64,000 bases of DNA from Tubiluchus corallicola (GCA_030141605.1 JAQGDQ010000276.1:1-64000), one strand, 5' to 3'. Positions 14,836 through 26,503 are shown, counted from the stretch's first letter. Notes: a model not told the origin generated them from the sequence alone. Program-made: numbers and translations.

Positions 14836-15204
14836 GTGGGCACTATAAGCCTTCAAAAAGGATTAATTCTGCCAGAAGTCCATGACTGTACTGGCTGCAA
14901 CCAGACATCTGACAAATCATGTAAAGACTTGTTCATATTGAAAGGAAAGTCAGTGGAGGCATTTCCAACAATATCTGCTGCACTATTGCGGCACATCAAA
15001 TGTGTGGTTTTTCAACCAGAATGCTGTTGTGACAAGGTATTGTTTGCATCATTATCTGACCGGGCTGGAAGAGGTCCACTGAACAGACATGTGAACTGGA
15101 CAGGATATTACGGCCCGAAACAACAAAAACTGTCAATTGTCAAATTGTCAACAAGTCAGGGCTGCTGTGGCAAATGTAAATGTGGAAATGGCAACAAAAT
15201 CTGA
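14836..15204 (+). pseudogene. Degenerate Cys-rich reading frame, possibly a transposon-associated protein remnant
   Basis: An open frame of about 122 codons without an ATG start (it opens at GTG after an upstream stop). It has a TGC-containing motif near its start (DCTGCNQTS), a segment SAALLRHIK near residue 50, and a Cys-rich end (GCCGKCKC). That order is loosely reminiscent of an invertebrate protein group, often found in many copies, that carries a TGCD motif, a conserved ALL.HIKR segment and a terminal Cys-rich CXC-like cluster. The intervening parts are too short or altered for an intact member. Resemblance is from memory of motif order only, so a chance ORF remains possible. Confidence 0.3.
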
Positions 15205-16355
15205 CATTTTACTCAGCAGAAATGAATTAATTTGAAATCTACATCTAGATGCTAAAATCCCATCATATCCACAGCAGATGAAATATGAACAATTATAATT
15301 AGTGGCTGTACTATCGGCCATTTTTGCAGCCATGAAAGTCCTAAATTAGATGATATTATAATCTACTTTTAAGCATCAGATATTGATTCTACGACCTTTG
15401 AAAACTAAATTTGAACCTCAAAACACTCTTCTAACTACTGTAATAGGTAAAAAATAGCCCTTAAACATGAGCAAGCAGCAGCAAACTTTAACACATAATA
15501 ATTACAAATACACTGTCATTGTAAATAACATGTAAACAATAAACGGTTACGATTGGTTTGGCTTTAGTAGACTTTGAAACAAAACTGATAACATTAAACT
15601 ATTTTTTCAAAGAAGAAATTTTAATTCTTGGCTCTAAAGCCAAGTGCCCACCATTCTGAGATGTCTACCCAGGTTTTATGATGCTCAAAAATGCCAATAA
15701 TGATTTGTCCAGTTTAGTTTAGTCAACACAAAGTCTTCTACATGCACATTGTTTTCATTAATAATTTGAAATCACATTGTTCACTTTATATTAGTATTTA
15801 GCTTTATTGGTAGAGTACAACTTGTTTAACTTTAGTAATCAAAATTGAAAATGAATGATTAAAATATATGTGTCAAGTTTGCAGGTGTCAGTGCAAGCTT
15901 TCAAATTGGAAGTTGAAGAAAAAAGTTGAAACTCTACAAAAGCAAGACAATGCTGCATCAAGAACAGAAGCTGCTATATTTTACTGTGGATGAAGTTCTA
16001 TGTGGAACATCACACTTCCTGACAGTTTTGCAGCTAAACTTGATTTTTTGCAAACTACCTAATTTAGGAAAACATAGTGGAAGACATTGGACATTGTCAA
16101 AGAAGATCTTATATAAAAATTATACTGTTCCATTATAGGTGTTCAAACAGATGCAGATTTCCCCAAAATGTTTCAGTTTGCCTAGTCAATTTGCATAAGC
16201 ATCTGCGATTTATCCAAGATGCCTCCAAACAAAGATTTTCTGATCAACTCCTTCACTTGGTGAAATTTAAATGTGAGTGTACAGATGAAAAAATGGAAAA
16301 CCAGCAGACAAGCTACTGGAAGCAACCACTTGGGTATGTATTTTTTGTATGAATA
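15205..16355. other. Gene-free DNA
   Basis: Contains short open frames (15926-16138, 16077-16352) without recognised domains. They could be further debris of the Cys-rich frame just upstream, but no motif links them. Confidence 0.45.
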
Positions 16356-17494
16356 GCACTAACTGTGTAAATAATTGTTAGTGTATAAATTAAAGTATAT
16401 TACTAGAAAACATAACAATAATACAATATAGGTTTTTCAACATCAAGATTCCCAATGCGATTTTTTAAAACACCAATGACAATTACGATTTCAAGATGAC
16501 TTCTGTCACTTATTAGTCATATTGCATGTTCTAAGGCTAATAGGACGATGTCAATGGTTTATCATCTGCATATAGGCTTCAAAGGCCAAGGATTTAGGGT
16601 AGTATCCCATATGATTTAGGACAGTATCCAATTGCAGACAAAGTGAGTTTTATATACAATTTTGCATGACTGTTGGCGACATGATGGCCATTTATGGATC
16701 TGTTTTAGTTTTTTGCATCAATCCTTTTCAGGATTAAAACAGCTAGTATAATTACATGATCATCGATCAGTATAATTTTGCTTTGCATTGGGTAGCCATT
16801 TTTAAAATAGTAGTAACCCAGATGTATTGCTTTGGTTCCACTACTCCGAAGTAGATATTATCATCACTTCTCAAAACTGCATTTCTTTTGATTACATAGT
16901 TCGTGCAGAAAGTCACCCTTGGCCCTTTTTCAAGCTGGCAATTGTTTATCTTGCATTCACCATAGTCATAAATTGATAAGTTTCACTATGTTTCCACTTT
17001 CAGAAAAACTACCCTAGAACTTATTAGAAACACCTTTTCAGGATTTTCTTCTAGTCTATAAGAAAAGTCTATCCAGGTTTTTATTACCAGTAACTTTGTT
17101 AAATGGCTCAAGATGCGTAATCTGTCAAGCCTAAAATTTTTACGGTATGTAACCCAGGGATAGAACTATCATTATACTGTATAGTTATAATCGTGAAGTA
17201 TGTTGCAACATAAGCTAATTCAGTGAAAAAGGAAGCTCAAAAATAAGACTAGATGATTAAAAAGAATTTTCATTTTGTTTTTGGCAATTCCACATGACTT
17301 AGATAATTAATCCTTACGTCAGTTTGTATACTACTGTTATCGGCCACGTCTCTGTAATTTCCTGTCTTTATCTGAGTTATTTTTATAGTTATATTAATTT
17401 TATAATTATATTAATTACTGAAACTTGGCTACTCTGTTTGCATGTTTACTGTCATTAACGTTGCTAAAAATCTAGTGTCAACTAAAGCAAACAG

Positions 17495-17523
17495 AACAGT
17501 TAATCACAATGTGAATAACTGTT
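17495..17523. repeat. 29-bp near-palindrome, best copy
   Basis: Arms of 14 bp around a single centre base, beginning AACAGTTA and ending TAACTGTT, with a CACA...TGTG core; only one arm mismatch. Related copies lie at 18051-18079, 19888-19916, 21555-21583, 35632-35660, 43384-43413 and 43621-43649, and a decayed one near 16356-16379. Confidence 0.8.
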
Positions 17524-18162
17524 TCTGTCTAAAAAAGCAAATTACTGGAGACATAGTAATAATAATATAATATAGGTTTTCAAGGTCAAGGAATCCATTT
17601 GTGATTCTCAAAAACACCCATGATATCACATCAATTACTATTTCAAGATGGTTGCAGCCACAGTGATGTAGCTAGCTAGAGCTTAATTGATCGTGAGCTG
17701 GGCACCCGGGGCAGCACTTGACGTTTGGCACCCATCACTTTACTTAAACTAATTCATGTGGATACATTCGTAATTTGGAGTAATAGTATAAAAGTTAGTC
17801 TATCATTTGCTTAAATTTGACTACCATATGTAGCAATGAAGTAAATTTGTTTCTATTTCAATAACTATTTTAGAATATAGCTCTAAAATTTGTCTTTATG
17901 CAACTTATTTATATGGTAGGCTTGCTAATCTGTAGTTGTGGCAAAAAAGAAAAAACTACATTTTAATTACTAAAAAACTTAGCTACTTTGTTTTTTGTTA
18001 CTGTCAGCAACATTGCTATAGAAAAATCTCTTGTCACCTGAAGCAAGTAGAACAGTTAATCACTGTATGAACAATTCTTTGTATCTAAATAAGTAATTTA
18101 ATAATAATAATATACCAAATAATAATACAACGTAGGTTTTTAAGGTCAAGGATTCCATATGT

Positions 18163-19072
18163 CAGGGCTGTGCTAGTTATTTGACTAGCCGGGCCACATT
18201 AAGCTTTCCTGCATTTCCTGTGGGCCTCCATGCAGTTTGGTCAAGAAGCTAAGAACAGTGGGGCCCAATAACGATTTCTTGCAGCTGATCTGTCACATCA
18301 TTACTACTACACCGAGAAAAACTATTCTGGAAGTTATTAAACATTAAAAACTATAGTTTTCAACTTTCATGTCAGGCAGTACATGGTAATGTTAGAACAA
18401 TGCACATTAGTACTGATTCTAATTCTGAACTGCAAGAACACTACACCTGATGAAACAATGAAACAACCACTGATGGAGGCATTTACTACTTAGCTAAACA
18501 GAAACTAAAATCTGGGAATCACCCTGTATCAGGGATGACCACCCTTTTTCAGCTTGCGAGATACATATAAATATAATAAATATAAAATGACCGAGCCAAA
18601 ATAATATACCTACTCCGACCAAGAAGATGACTGGGCCTATCTACCGGCCCGATAATAGAAGCCTACAGATTGATTTGTTGGCCCTCCTAATAGCCAATCA
18701 GATTACTTCGCACATTTCTTGCACATTTGGCATTTCAATGGTGGCTTCCGTAATAGTTTGCTATATTATTTGATCAGATAAAGCTTTACAATCCGATAAA
18801 GTTTACATTTAACTCGTTCCAAGTGACTGTCACGTAATTTCACCATATCTGCCAGTGACTGTCTCGTAAAGATTAATGCCATGCAATCTACCTGCACTAT
18901 CTTTGCAATTGTGGCATGGATTTCAGTTTAACTGGAAACATCTTCTTGATACTTGCAACTCAATTCATCACAAGGGCTGCACTTTCGTTAGGTTGACAAA
19001 CCACCTTGCAGGCCACAGAAGATCTCTCAGCAGGCCGCAGGTGGCCGTTGAACCACAGCTTGCACATTAATG
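18163..19072. mobile_element. hAT-like non-autonomous DNA transposon inserted in array unit 3
   Basis: The array unit is interrupted after CCATATGT (18155-18162) and resumes at CCATATAT (19073-19080), an 8-bp target duplication with one mismatch, the length typical of hAT. The left end begins CAGGGCTGTGC, and a GGGCCACATT block follows within 50 bp; GC-rich GGCCGCAGGT-type sequence lies near the right end. This matches Tip100/Zaphod-type hAT terminal composition. The right terminus read inward begins CATTAATGTGC, so the terminal inverted repeat is weak. There is no transposase frame; short open frames inside (18876-19070) are not family-like. Confidence 0.6.
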
Positions 19073-19946
19073 CCATATATGATTATTAAAAACACCTATG
19101 TCATAACTTCAGTTATGATTTCAAGATGATTGCAACTGCTAATTTGATATATTGCATATTCTAAGGCAAATAGGATGACAGTGATGGTTTATCATTCACA
19201 TATGTAGGCTTTAAATGTTGAGGATTTAGGGGAGTATCCAAAGTGGCCACCAATTCATAACTTTTAGGCAAATGAGTGAGTTTTTCACAAGCTTGCAGGA
19301 CTACTGCATTGGGGACCTGGTGGCCATACTTCGAGAACTTTGCTTATTGATCTGTTTTAGTTTCTTGCATAGATCCATTTTAGGTGAAACAGCTAATGTA
19401 ATTGCTTTATCAGCATAATTTTGCTCTGCAGGCATTTTTAAAATAAAGTAACCGAGATATATTTCTTTGTTCCAACTACACTGAAACACAGATATTATCA
19501 TCACTTTTTAATACTGAATTTTTGTTGCTTTATGTGAGGGTAGTTTGTGCAGAAAGTTGGCCGACACTTTTTAAATTGGCAACAGTTTTGCTCGCATTCT
19601 TCATAGACAAATGATAAGACCTAGGGATAACAATATCTCATTGAATATCGTAATTATGAAAAATGTTACAATGTAAGCTAAGGCATGGAAAAAGTTTCAT
19701 TTAAAATCATAATTAGGCAATTAATAAGCATTAATACAATTAATTTTCATTGGCCATGCACATATTATGTTTCTTTAAAAGTTTGTCTTAACATGACTTA
19801 TTTATATAGTAACTATGCTACTAGTTAGTTACCGAAAACTTTGGCTATACTTTGCTGGAAAAATCTCTTGTCAACTGATGCAAGTCGAACAGTTAATCAC
19901 CGTGTGAATAACTGTTTGTTCCTAAAAAAGTAAATTATGGGAAAAC

Positions 19947-19988
<42 letters not shown>

Positions 19989-19992
19989 GTAG

Positions 19993-20061
<69 letters not shown>

Positions 20062-20088
20062 TAATAATAATAATAATAATAATAATAT
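19947..20088. repeat. (AAT)n microsatellite
   Basis: About 45 AAT units with interruptions GTAGTGATAGT and ACA. It sits at exactly the position of the short AAT tracts in the other units of the array. Confidence 0.97.
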
Positions 20089-20100
20089 AGTAGACCTGGT

Positions 20101-21920
20101 GCATCAGTAATTGTGTCAAAAAAATAAAAAACCATCCTCTTCCGAACACAAAAACTTGGCATATTCAAAGGAAAATGGCCCAATGTTTTTGCAGTCTATG
20201 GTAAGTAATCTCGAACAAACTTATGCAAACTCTCTGTGTATCAACAAACAACAAAATTTAATGGCCACCAGTCTCCCATTCCGAGCATGCATTGTGCTAC
20301 TTGTTGTTTTCAGTATATTAATTAATAACACAAGTTAATAGACTTACTGAGCACACAGTACATACATAATCTTAATTTGCTAACTGTCAGGGACACTTTG
20401 TGTCCTTTTCTGGAATTCATCGAGTTTTGAATTTCAAAAATGCTGGCAAGCATTTTTGTTCAACTAAACATAACTTATTTCATTCTACCAGTTGTAGATT
20501 TATTACAGCTTTCACCTTAAACTTCATGTATTAAACTATTTTTTGTAATTATTTTAAATCCTTCCCAACAGGTACATATATGTATTTAAAAATAGCAAAG
20601 CCTTAGCATATTAGCTAAACTTTCCACTCTCCAAATTTAACGAATTTGGAAACAAAATGACCAACGTACAAGCAGATCACACATTTTGTTGTTTTCTTTG
20701 TTTTCAGTATTTGAACATGTTTTTTGCAAAGTAATGAATAAAAATCCTCCCTTGCATTCGTACTAGTTTCCCATTAGCAAACGCTGATCTGCCCTCCTTC
20801 TCATTAGCTCATGCAGGCTATTAGTGGCATGCCAAGATAGTTTTTTTGTACCTGCTTGTCTATCAGTACTGGTGTTTTGGTGTTTCATTTCCATAATGCA
20901 CAGGCCAGATCCAGGGACCAAGCCCAGATCAGAAGACCTTATCAGCAATTTAAATGCAAGCTCTTATGTTTGGCACCAGTGACAGTTAAATTATTTTAGA
21001 CGATAATTCATCTGACAGTACTTGCAGAATATAAAATCTAAAAGTATGGTGACATTGATTTGAGTTATGTTTGGAATGATTTCACATTTTTATCAGACTA
21101 GCATGCACGAAAGTGCATATCTAGCAGTTACTGCAATAGAGTAATTTCTAGCAGTTACAGTGCTAGAAAGAAATTTTAATTCTCTTTCAGAAAATATAAT
21201 TTAATTTATTATAGTTTTTTACTAGTATGTCATGTAGAATTTTTCATGGTATCCACGTTTCCTATTATATTATTTGATTTGTAGATGATTCTTCTAGTTC
21301 GCCTTCACTTGCTAGCAACTCAAGATTTAATGGTAACAGGAATTTTATTCTTTATTAAAACACAGTCTAAATATGACAGCAATGTGCAATGACAAAGTCG
21401 TGTTCTTCACACATCTTCTGCTTAACTGAATGATGTTCTACTATGTTTCTGCCTGTCACTCGCAACATGTCGTATAATTAGGCCGATATGGGCATTTTTG
21501 TATGGGGATGTATGGGGAACTACACAAATGTTCATCACTAATTCAACATGCACAAACAGTTATCCACACATTGATTAACTTTTTTACATATTGCCTTTGA
21601 AGCATGATTATTTTACTCATTCAACTCTTTGCTAGTGGCATAGCGGCACAACGTGGTGCCTCCAGCACAAACTGAAAGTAAAATCTAACTTATAACCATT
21701 TTACATAGAATTAGTATGTCTACACCTGAGGACAATAATATTAAAATTTTATTTAACTAAAGCCCCCCCCCCACAATCCATCAGTTAGACAATTTACTAC
21801 AGTTCAAGAAGCTGTCCTAATACAGCGTATTTGTGTGGATCCATCCATGCAAACAGGTTTTCACAGAGATACCTTGATACTCTATAAATGTAGTATCTTA
21901 ATTGGACCAAGACAGTTAGC
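20101..21920. other. Gene-free DNA with dispersed-repeat fragments
   Basis: No gene. A segment near 20426-20460 (TTTCAAAAATGCTGGCAAGC) recurs near 43470-43505, and a copy of the 29-bp palindrome lies at 21555-21583. A 9-bp poly-C tract is at about 21763. Confidence 0.5.
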
Positions 21921-21928
21921 CGTTCTAC

Positions 21929-22469
21929 CAGTGGTGGCCCGTAGTTAAAATTAGTGGGGGTACTGCTTCAGAAAATTTTTATCCATTGTCTTAATACTGT
22001 GTAAAATGAAACAAACATAATTATGTAATTTTAATGTTGTAATTTGTAGTTATAATTTTAAACAAACAAACATACAAAAGCTTGAACACAAACTTTATAA
22101 AATCCTAAACAAAAAAATTTGCTTATGAATAGCCTAAATCACCGCATGTCAAGAATATGCCAGTACACGGTTTTCAAGCACTTGACTACTGACAAGAAAT
22201 TGTGTGAGCAACAGTACTTTCTCTGTCTAGCAGCAGACACTACTAGTGCTGCGTACAGCATTTTATCTCAGACATGTGTGCATGGCACAGCAGTCAATTA
22301 AACACACCACTGTGCTGGGCTGAGAAGCAAATAGTCCTACCCTCACGTGCTCTGGTTACATTCAAGTAAAAAGAAAGAACTAAGAAAAAGACATTGAATA
22401 TTATTGATAATAATGAGTGAAAATAGGGGGAACAGCACCTCCACAGTACCTATGCACGAGCCACCACCG
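21929..22469. mobile_element. 541-bp hAT-type MITE with perfect 8-bp target duplication
   Basis: The left end starts CAGTGGTGGCCCGTAG. The right end, read inward, starts CGGTGGTGGCTCGTG, giving a terminal inverted repeat of about 15 bp with a few mismatches. The flanks are an exact 8-bp direct duplication, CGTTCTAC, at 21921-21928 and 22470-22477. Eight-base duplications and CAGTGGTGG-type ends are characteristic of hAT elements. The interior has a 60-codon open frame (22119-22301) with no recognisable transposase domain, so the copy is non-autonomous and needs a related transposase in trans. Confidence 0.85.
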
Positions 22470-22482
22470 CGTTCTACATAAT

Positions 22483-22671
22483 TAGAATAGAATAGAATAA
22501 ATTTATTTTACAACAAAAAATGCAATGATACAATAATACAATAATAAGAAGAAGAAGAAATAAGAATTTGGCTGTAAGGAGGAAGAAGGAGCAAGTGCTT
22601 TCTAATGTTCCGCCTAAAGGTGAACATCATAACTGTAAACATCGATCTGTAACTACATAAATTTAACTGAA
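22483..22671 (-). mobile_element. Fragment of a LINE 3' end with pentanucleotide tail
   Basis: On the minus strand the sequence runs into an A/T-rich 3' end with AATAAATTTATT followed by repeated ATTCT units (22486-22500). Such microsatellite tails are typical of CR1/L2-type LINE 3' ends. No coding part is attached. Confidence 0.4.
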
Positions 22672-23587
22672 ATAATAATAATAATAATAATCTTTATTTA
22701 ACGTCGGCTTTTTGGTCAACAATTAACATTAGCTCAAAGAGCTATTATTGCTGACTGTAAATAACAACCTACAACTACATAACAGAGACTATTACTACCC
22801 CACTTTTACCCTAAATACCACGCGTCAGGCAGGGCAAAACGGTACCTAAACTGTGAAATTTTAGGGAACAAAACTATTACATCACTCAAGGGGAACACTT
22901 GGACAATTAAAAAGCTCTTAAGACAATTCCATGGTACTAATTATAATTCTCAAAACAGATACATCTAGAAAACGTTTATTCAGTAAATTATGAATAATGA
23001 TCAAACAAAATTTGATTAACTGATTTTTTAAACTTATGCAAACCAAACATTTTAAATTCATCATGGATAGAACCAAAGTTTTATAGCATTCTATTTAGTT
23101 GTTTGATGAAAAAATATTAGTCGAGTGTTATGGTATAAAATAATTAGTAGATGCAAGCTAGTGTAGTGATCATGAGTATGGACAACTAGAGTAAAATACT
23201 AGAGTATGGAAACTGTTGGGGTAATAATTTGTGGTGCAATAAATCTGTAAATAAACATAAGAGAGAGCAAGTCATATATTTTTTAATATTAAAAGTGTAA
23301 ACCTGCTTATATATTACATTAGTTTCATGATTGCAAGGAACTGTATGGATTACTTTAAGAATTTTATTTGAGTTATTTTCAAGTTGAGCTAAATTAGATT
23401 TGTAAATTCCACCCTACGACATAATACCATAAATTAAGCATGGACAGACTCAACTATAACAAATTTTTATTACTTTTCAGATTAGTGATTTTGTGGAGCT
23501 TACACATAATGCCTATAATTTGCTTATTTTGTGTTTGACATTATCTATAAGAATTTTTCAGTTGAGACGTTCGTCAGTGAATATACC
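22672..23587 (-). mobile_element. CR1/L2-like LINE A, 3' part (reverse transcriptase C-terminus, 3' UTR and tail)
   Basis: The minus strand encodes, with stops and shifts, the C-terminal region of a non-LTR reverse transcriptase ORF2. FTDERLN opens it at 23585, followed by a segment with YGIM and GGIYKSNLAQLENNSNKILK near 23340-23430, then the usual WN..K...FKKS end near 23000-23090. A 3' UTR follows, ending in AAATAAAG and an (ATT)n tail at about 22672-22692. The frame continues across the Gypsy insertion at 23588-30632 into the other half of the same LINE at 30638-32665. Confidence 0.85.
23583..23587. repeat. Target-site duplication, left copy (ATACC)
   Basis: ATACC abuts the outer end of the low-coordinate LTR and recurs at 30633-30637 abutting the other LTR. 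Five bases is the usual Gypsy duplication length. Confidence 0.85.
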
Positions 23588-23710
23588 TATTAAGTGGTAA
23601 TTACAAAAAGATGTAACGTAATGATAAAGAGACAATCATGGCGACTCTTAAATGCAAGACCCGAAATCTTTATTGACAGCTTTCACAGCTATGCGCGACC
23701 ACACACAACA
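23588..23710 (-). repeat. Gypsy 1 3' LTR
   Basis: 123 bp. It aligns over its full length to 30509-30632 with about 84 percent identity. The outer terminal dinucleotide has decayed (TA in place of TG on the plus strand); the inner end is ...CACACAACA. Confidence 0.85.
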
Positions 23711-23722
23711 TCTCCCCCTTTT
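23711..23722 (-). other. Polypurine tract of Gypsy 1
   Basis: Minus-strand AAAAGGGGGAGA lies immediately before the TGTTGTG start of the 3' LTR, the expected position of the plus-strand DNA primer. Confidence 0.8.
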
Positions 23723-24053
23723 AGGAGAATATAAAACTAAATATATTTAACAGTTCTTTAAGCTCGACTTGGCTTCCACTCAAAACAAATTCTTGAGATA
23801 ACTATATAGTCTCAACTTTAAAAATTGCAAATTCACTTTACACATTAGTGTATGCCAGTTAACTAACTTTTATACCTATTATGTAGCAATATAATTTTAA
23901 AGCTAACATTCTTGACATCTTGAACTATAACTTTAAACCATCAAACAAATTGTTCATTCCTAAAAGCTAAATTACTATCTGAGTGAAATTCTCGAACACT
24001 CAAATGCAACTAGAATAAATGAGCACACACAAAGAAAAACAAATACAGTTTTA

Positions 24054-24814
24054 TTATTCGCCAGATCTAGTCTTTATGAAGGCTTGTTCGTAAGACTCCA
24101 ATTTGGGTGCGATCATCACACCTGTCATCTGTTTTTGACAGTGTCTGGAGCTTGCAGGAGTTGTTGGTGCGCCAATTAAAGTCGTATTCGAAGGCAAGCT
24201 TTGAGCTTGAGGTGAAACTTCCCTTGAATGTTGTTTTTGCCGAGGTTGCTGTCTATCTCGTCTGAACACCTTGCCATCATTTATAGCAACAAGATACGAT
24301 CTTGAAAATAGCTGTTTTGTGACAGTTCTTTCTTTCCACTTATCATCTCCTGTTGCAATGGATTGCATTCGGACATTCTGCCCAATACTTAGCGGTTTTA
24401 GATTACTGGCACGCACATCATGATACAGAGCAGATGTACGCTTACATTCCTGTTTCCTCATGCATGCAGACTCATCAACTGTAGAAGTCAGTTTGCTGTG
24501 TGCACTCGGAATAAATGAAACAGTTCTGTGATTAAAAAGGCTTTGTGAAGGGCTTATTTCCAAACCGATGTAAGGATCTGCTACAGCAAGCAAGCAACAC
24601 TTAAACATCCTTTTAGCTGTTTTCACAGCTGCTTCTGCTGTACCATTTGGCTTTGAATTGCCAGGGCTAATGGTTTCAAGTCTGAATTGCTATTTCTGGC
24701 TGAAGGTTTTAAAGTCAAAAGATGTAAATTGAGTACCGTTGCCACTATAACAATTTCTGGAATGCTATGCCTGGCGAAGTATCGTTTGACTTTGTGCACA
24801 ATAATGCTACTCAT
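24054..24814 (-). pseudogene. Gypsy 1 integrase, catalytic core end and C-terminal domain (frameshifted)
   Basis: Two overlapping minus-strand frames. 24623-24814 holds the middle of the integrase core (RYFARHSIPEIV motif, then a degraded segment where an intact integrase has its second catalytic Asp). 24054-24626 continues through the helix after the core and a basic C-terminal region with an SH3-like stretch (QLFSRSYLVAINDGKVFRRD) and a Gln/Ser-rich tail. A frameshift near 24620 separates them. Integrase would insert the element's DNA copy; this copy is dead. Confidence 0.75.
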
Positions 24815-25563
24815 AAATCTGGAAGAAAATCTAATTCAAAGAAGGTGCTGAAATAATCATCAGTAACTAAGTAGTGACACCCTCTAAAAGTAAAGATGTC
24901 AATTCCAACCTTTTGCCAAGGATGACTTGGTACATAGTGCATAAACAAGGGTAGATCCGATTGCTTATCACAGTATGTGGCGCAAGTGCCACAAGTTTCC
25001 ACATACTGGCGAATCTCTTGGCTTATACCAGGCCAAAAAATGAAGTCTCTGGCTCTACGTAGACATGAGTTAACGCCTGTTGGAAGCAAAGACTTGTCAT
25101 CCAACCATTCTTCGCTGATAGTTTTGCTCATCCTTACAAGTGTGACATCTTTTGAAGTTGCAATTCGGATGTCACTGTATTTTTCAGTGATTGACGTATC
25201 AGTTGAGTTATTGATGTGCTCAGTCGCAGTTTGTTCAGGAGGCCCTGTTGGTGCATGTGAGAATGCATCAGCCGCAGGAATGTCCTTACCTGGAATGTAC
25301 TTGAGAGTATAATCATACTCATGGTCCATGCCTCTGAGCAACATTGCTTGAAGACGTTTAGGTGCCTTACTTAATGGCTTGTTGGCAATTGACTGCAGTG
25401 GTTTATGATCAGATCTTACCAACACAGATCGTGCATAAGTGTAGTTCCCAAATTTTTCTAAACCAAAAAGTATTGCAGCCATTTCCTTCTCAATTTGTGC
25501 CCAATTATGCTCTGAGGACGACAGTAAATGACTAGCATAAGCAATAGGTCTGCCATCCTGCAT
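24811..25563 (-). pseudogene. Gypsy 1 RNase H and integrase N-terminus
   Basis: 250 codons. Residues 1-75 are the RNase H end of pol (RPIAYASHLLSSSEHNWAQ, then LVRSDHKPLQSI), followed by LKYIPGKDIPAADAFSH, the usual linker. From about residue 160 comes the integrase zinc-binding region: the C..C part is present (CGTCATYC), but the upstream His-His part appears deleted, because LLPTGVNSCLRRARDF runs straight into FIFWPG. The catalytic core begins at WQKVGIDIF, with the first Asp, and then YLVTDDYFS. A frameshift ends the frame at 24811. Confidence 0.85.
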
Positions 25564-25680
25564 TAAAGCAACACCTAACCCATATTCACTACTATCACTC
25601 TATAGTGAGTTCTTTATTCGCATCATAATAAGCAAGAACTGGAGCACTACCAATCATATGCTTGATAGTTTCAAAACTTT

Positions 25681-26193
25681 TCATCTGAGGCTCAGCCCAG
25701 TTCCAAGGAACATCTTTATGAGATTCTGTAGAGGTTGTAACGTGCCTGCTGCATAAGGTATAAACTTAGAGACATAGTGAACCATTCCTAAGAAGCAACG
25801 AAGTTCGGCGACATTGGTTGGCAGCTTCATTTCAATAACTGCACTGGCTTTTGCGTCATCGATCTTTAAGCCGACTTTCGTAATACAATGTCCCAGAAAA
25901 GTAACTGAATCTTTAGGAAATTCTGTCTTACCACTGTTTAGTTTTATGCCAGTCTCTAAACACCTTTTCAATAGACTATCTAGGTACTTATCATGTTCCT
26001 CCGTAGTTCCTCCAATGATTATGATACCGGGCAAATCACCCAGTGCATCCACTTTCTGGAAAATTTCACTTGACACGCACAATCCGAATGGTAAGTGTGT
26101 GCATCGATAACACCCATAGCAAGTTTGAAAAGTTGTAAGTAAACTGGACTCATAATCTAATGGTACATGCCAATAACCATGTGCTAAGTCCAC
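25681..26193 (-). pseudogene. Gypsy 1 reverse transcriptase core, active-site motif missing
   Basis: Starts inside motif A (DLAHGYWHVPLD, catalytic Asp present), then LPFGLCVSSEIFQK (motif B region). At 26005-26030 the frame reads LPGIIIIGGTTEEHD: the Y/F-x-D-D box that should separate LPG from the I..G.T.EEHD segment is absent without any frameshift, an apparent small in-frame deletion. Further on are KTEFPKDSVTFLGH and ELRCFLGMVHYVSKFIP, the thumb. Upstream palm residues are present in other frames to about 26340. Confidence 0.88.
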
Positions 26194-26503
26194 TTTATAA
26201 AAATGCGACAGTCTGCCAGTTGATGAATAACTTCGTCTAAGACTGGTAAGGTATAATGTTCTCTTAGTAAGACTTCGTTAAGAGCATCAGGGTCAATACA
26301 AGTTCTTATTATACCTACTGACTTTTTTGCATTGACAGCACACTGTTTTACCCAAGGCGTTGGCTAATCAACTTAGGTCAAGAAGACACTTAAGTTCAAG
26401 TTTCAAGCATAAACAAAGAGCAATTGGGATGTGGTGAGCAGTCATAACAACTGGCTTTGCATTTGGCTTAATTTTGAGATTATGTTCTCCACCTGGTAAG
26501 ATG

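Larger units (their letters stand above)
16356..20100 (+). repeat. Degenerate tandem array of a 0.55-1.1 kb non-coding unit
   Basis: At least four head-to-tail copies begin near 16356, 17495, 18051 and 19888. Each starts with a 29-bp near-palindrome (AACAGTTA...TAACTGTT), followed by about 25 bp, an AAT-rich tract, then a conserved stretch beginning TAGGTTTT(C/T)AAGGTCAAGG and the motif ATTTCAAGATG. Later segments such as CTAAGGC(A/T)AATAGGA are shared by the first and third units (about 16534 and 19160). Copy 2 is shortened, and copy 3 is interrupted by a 910-bp hAT-like element. No coding capacity was seen. Confidence 0.75.

Noticed and set aside
24977-25312. 111-codon plus-strand frame
   Set aside because: Antisense shadow of the Gypsy 1 RNase H/integrase frame.
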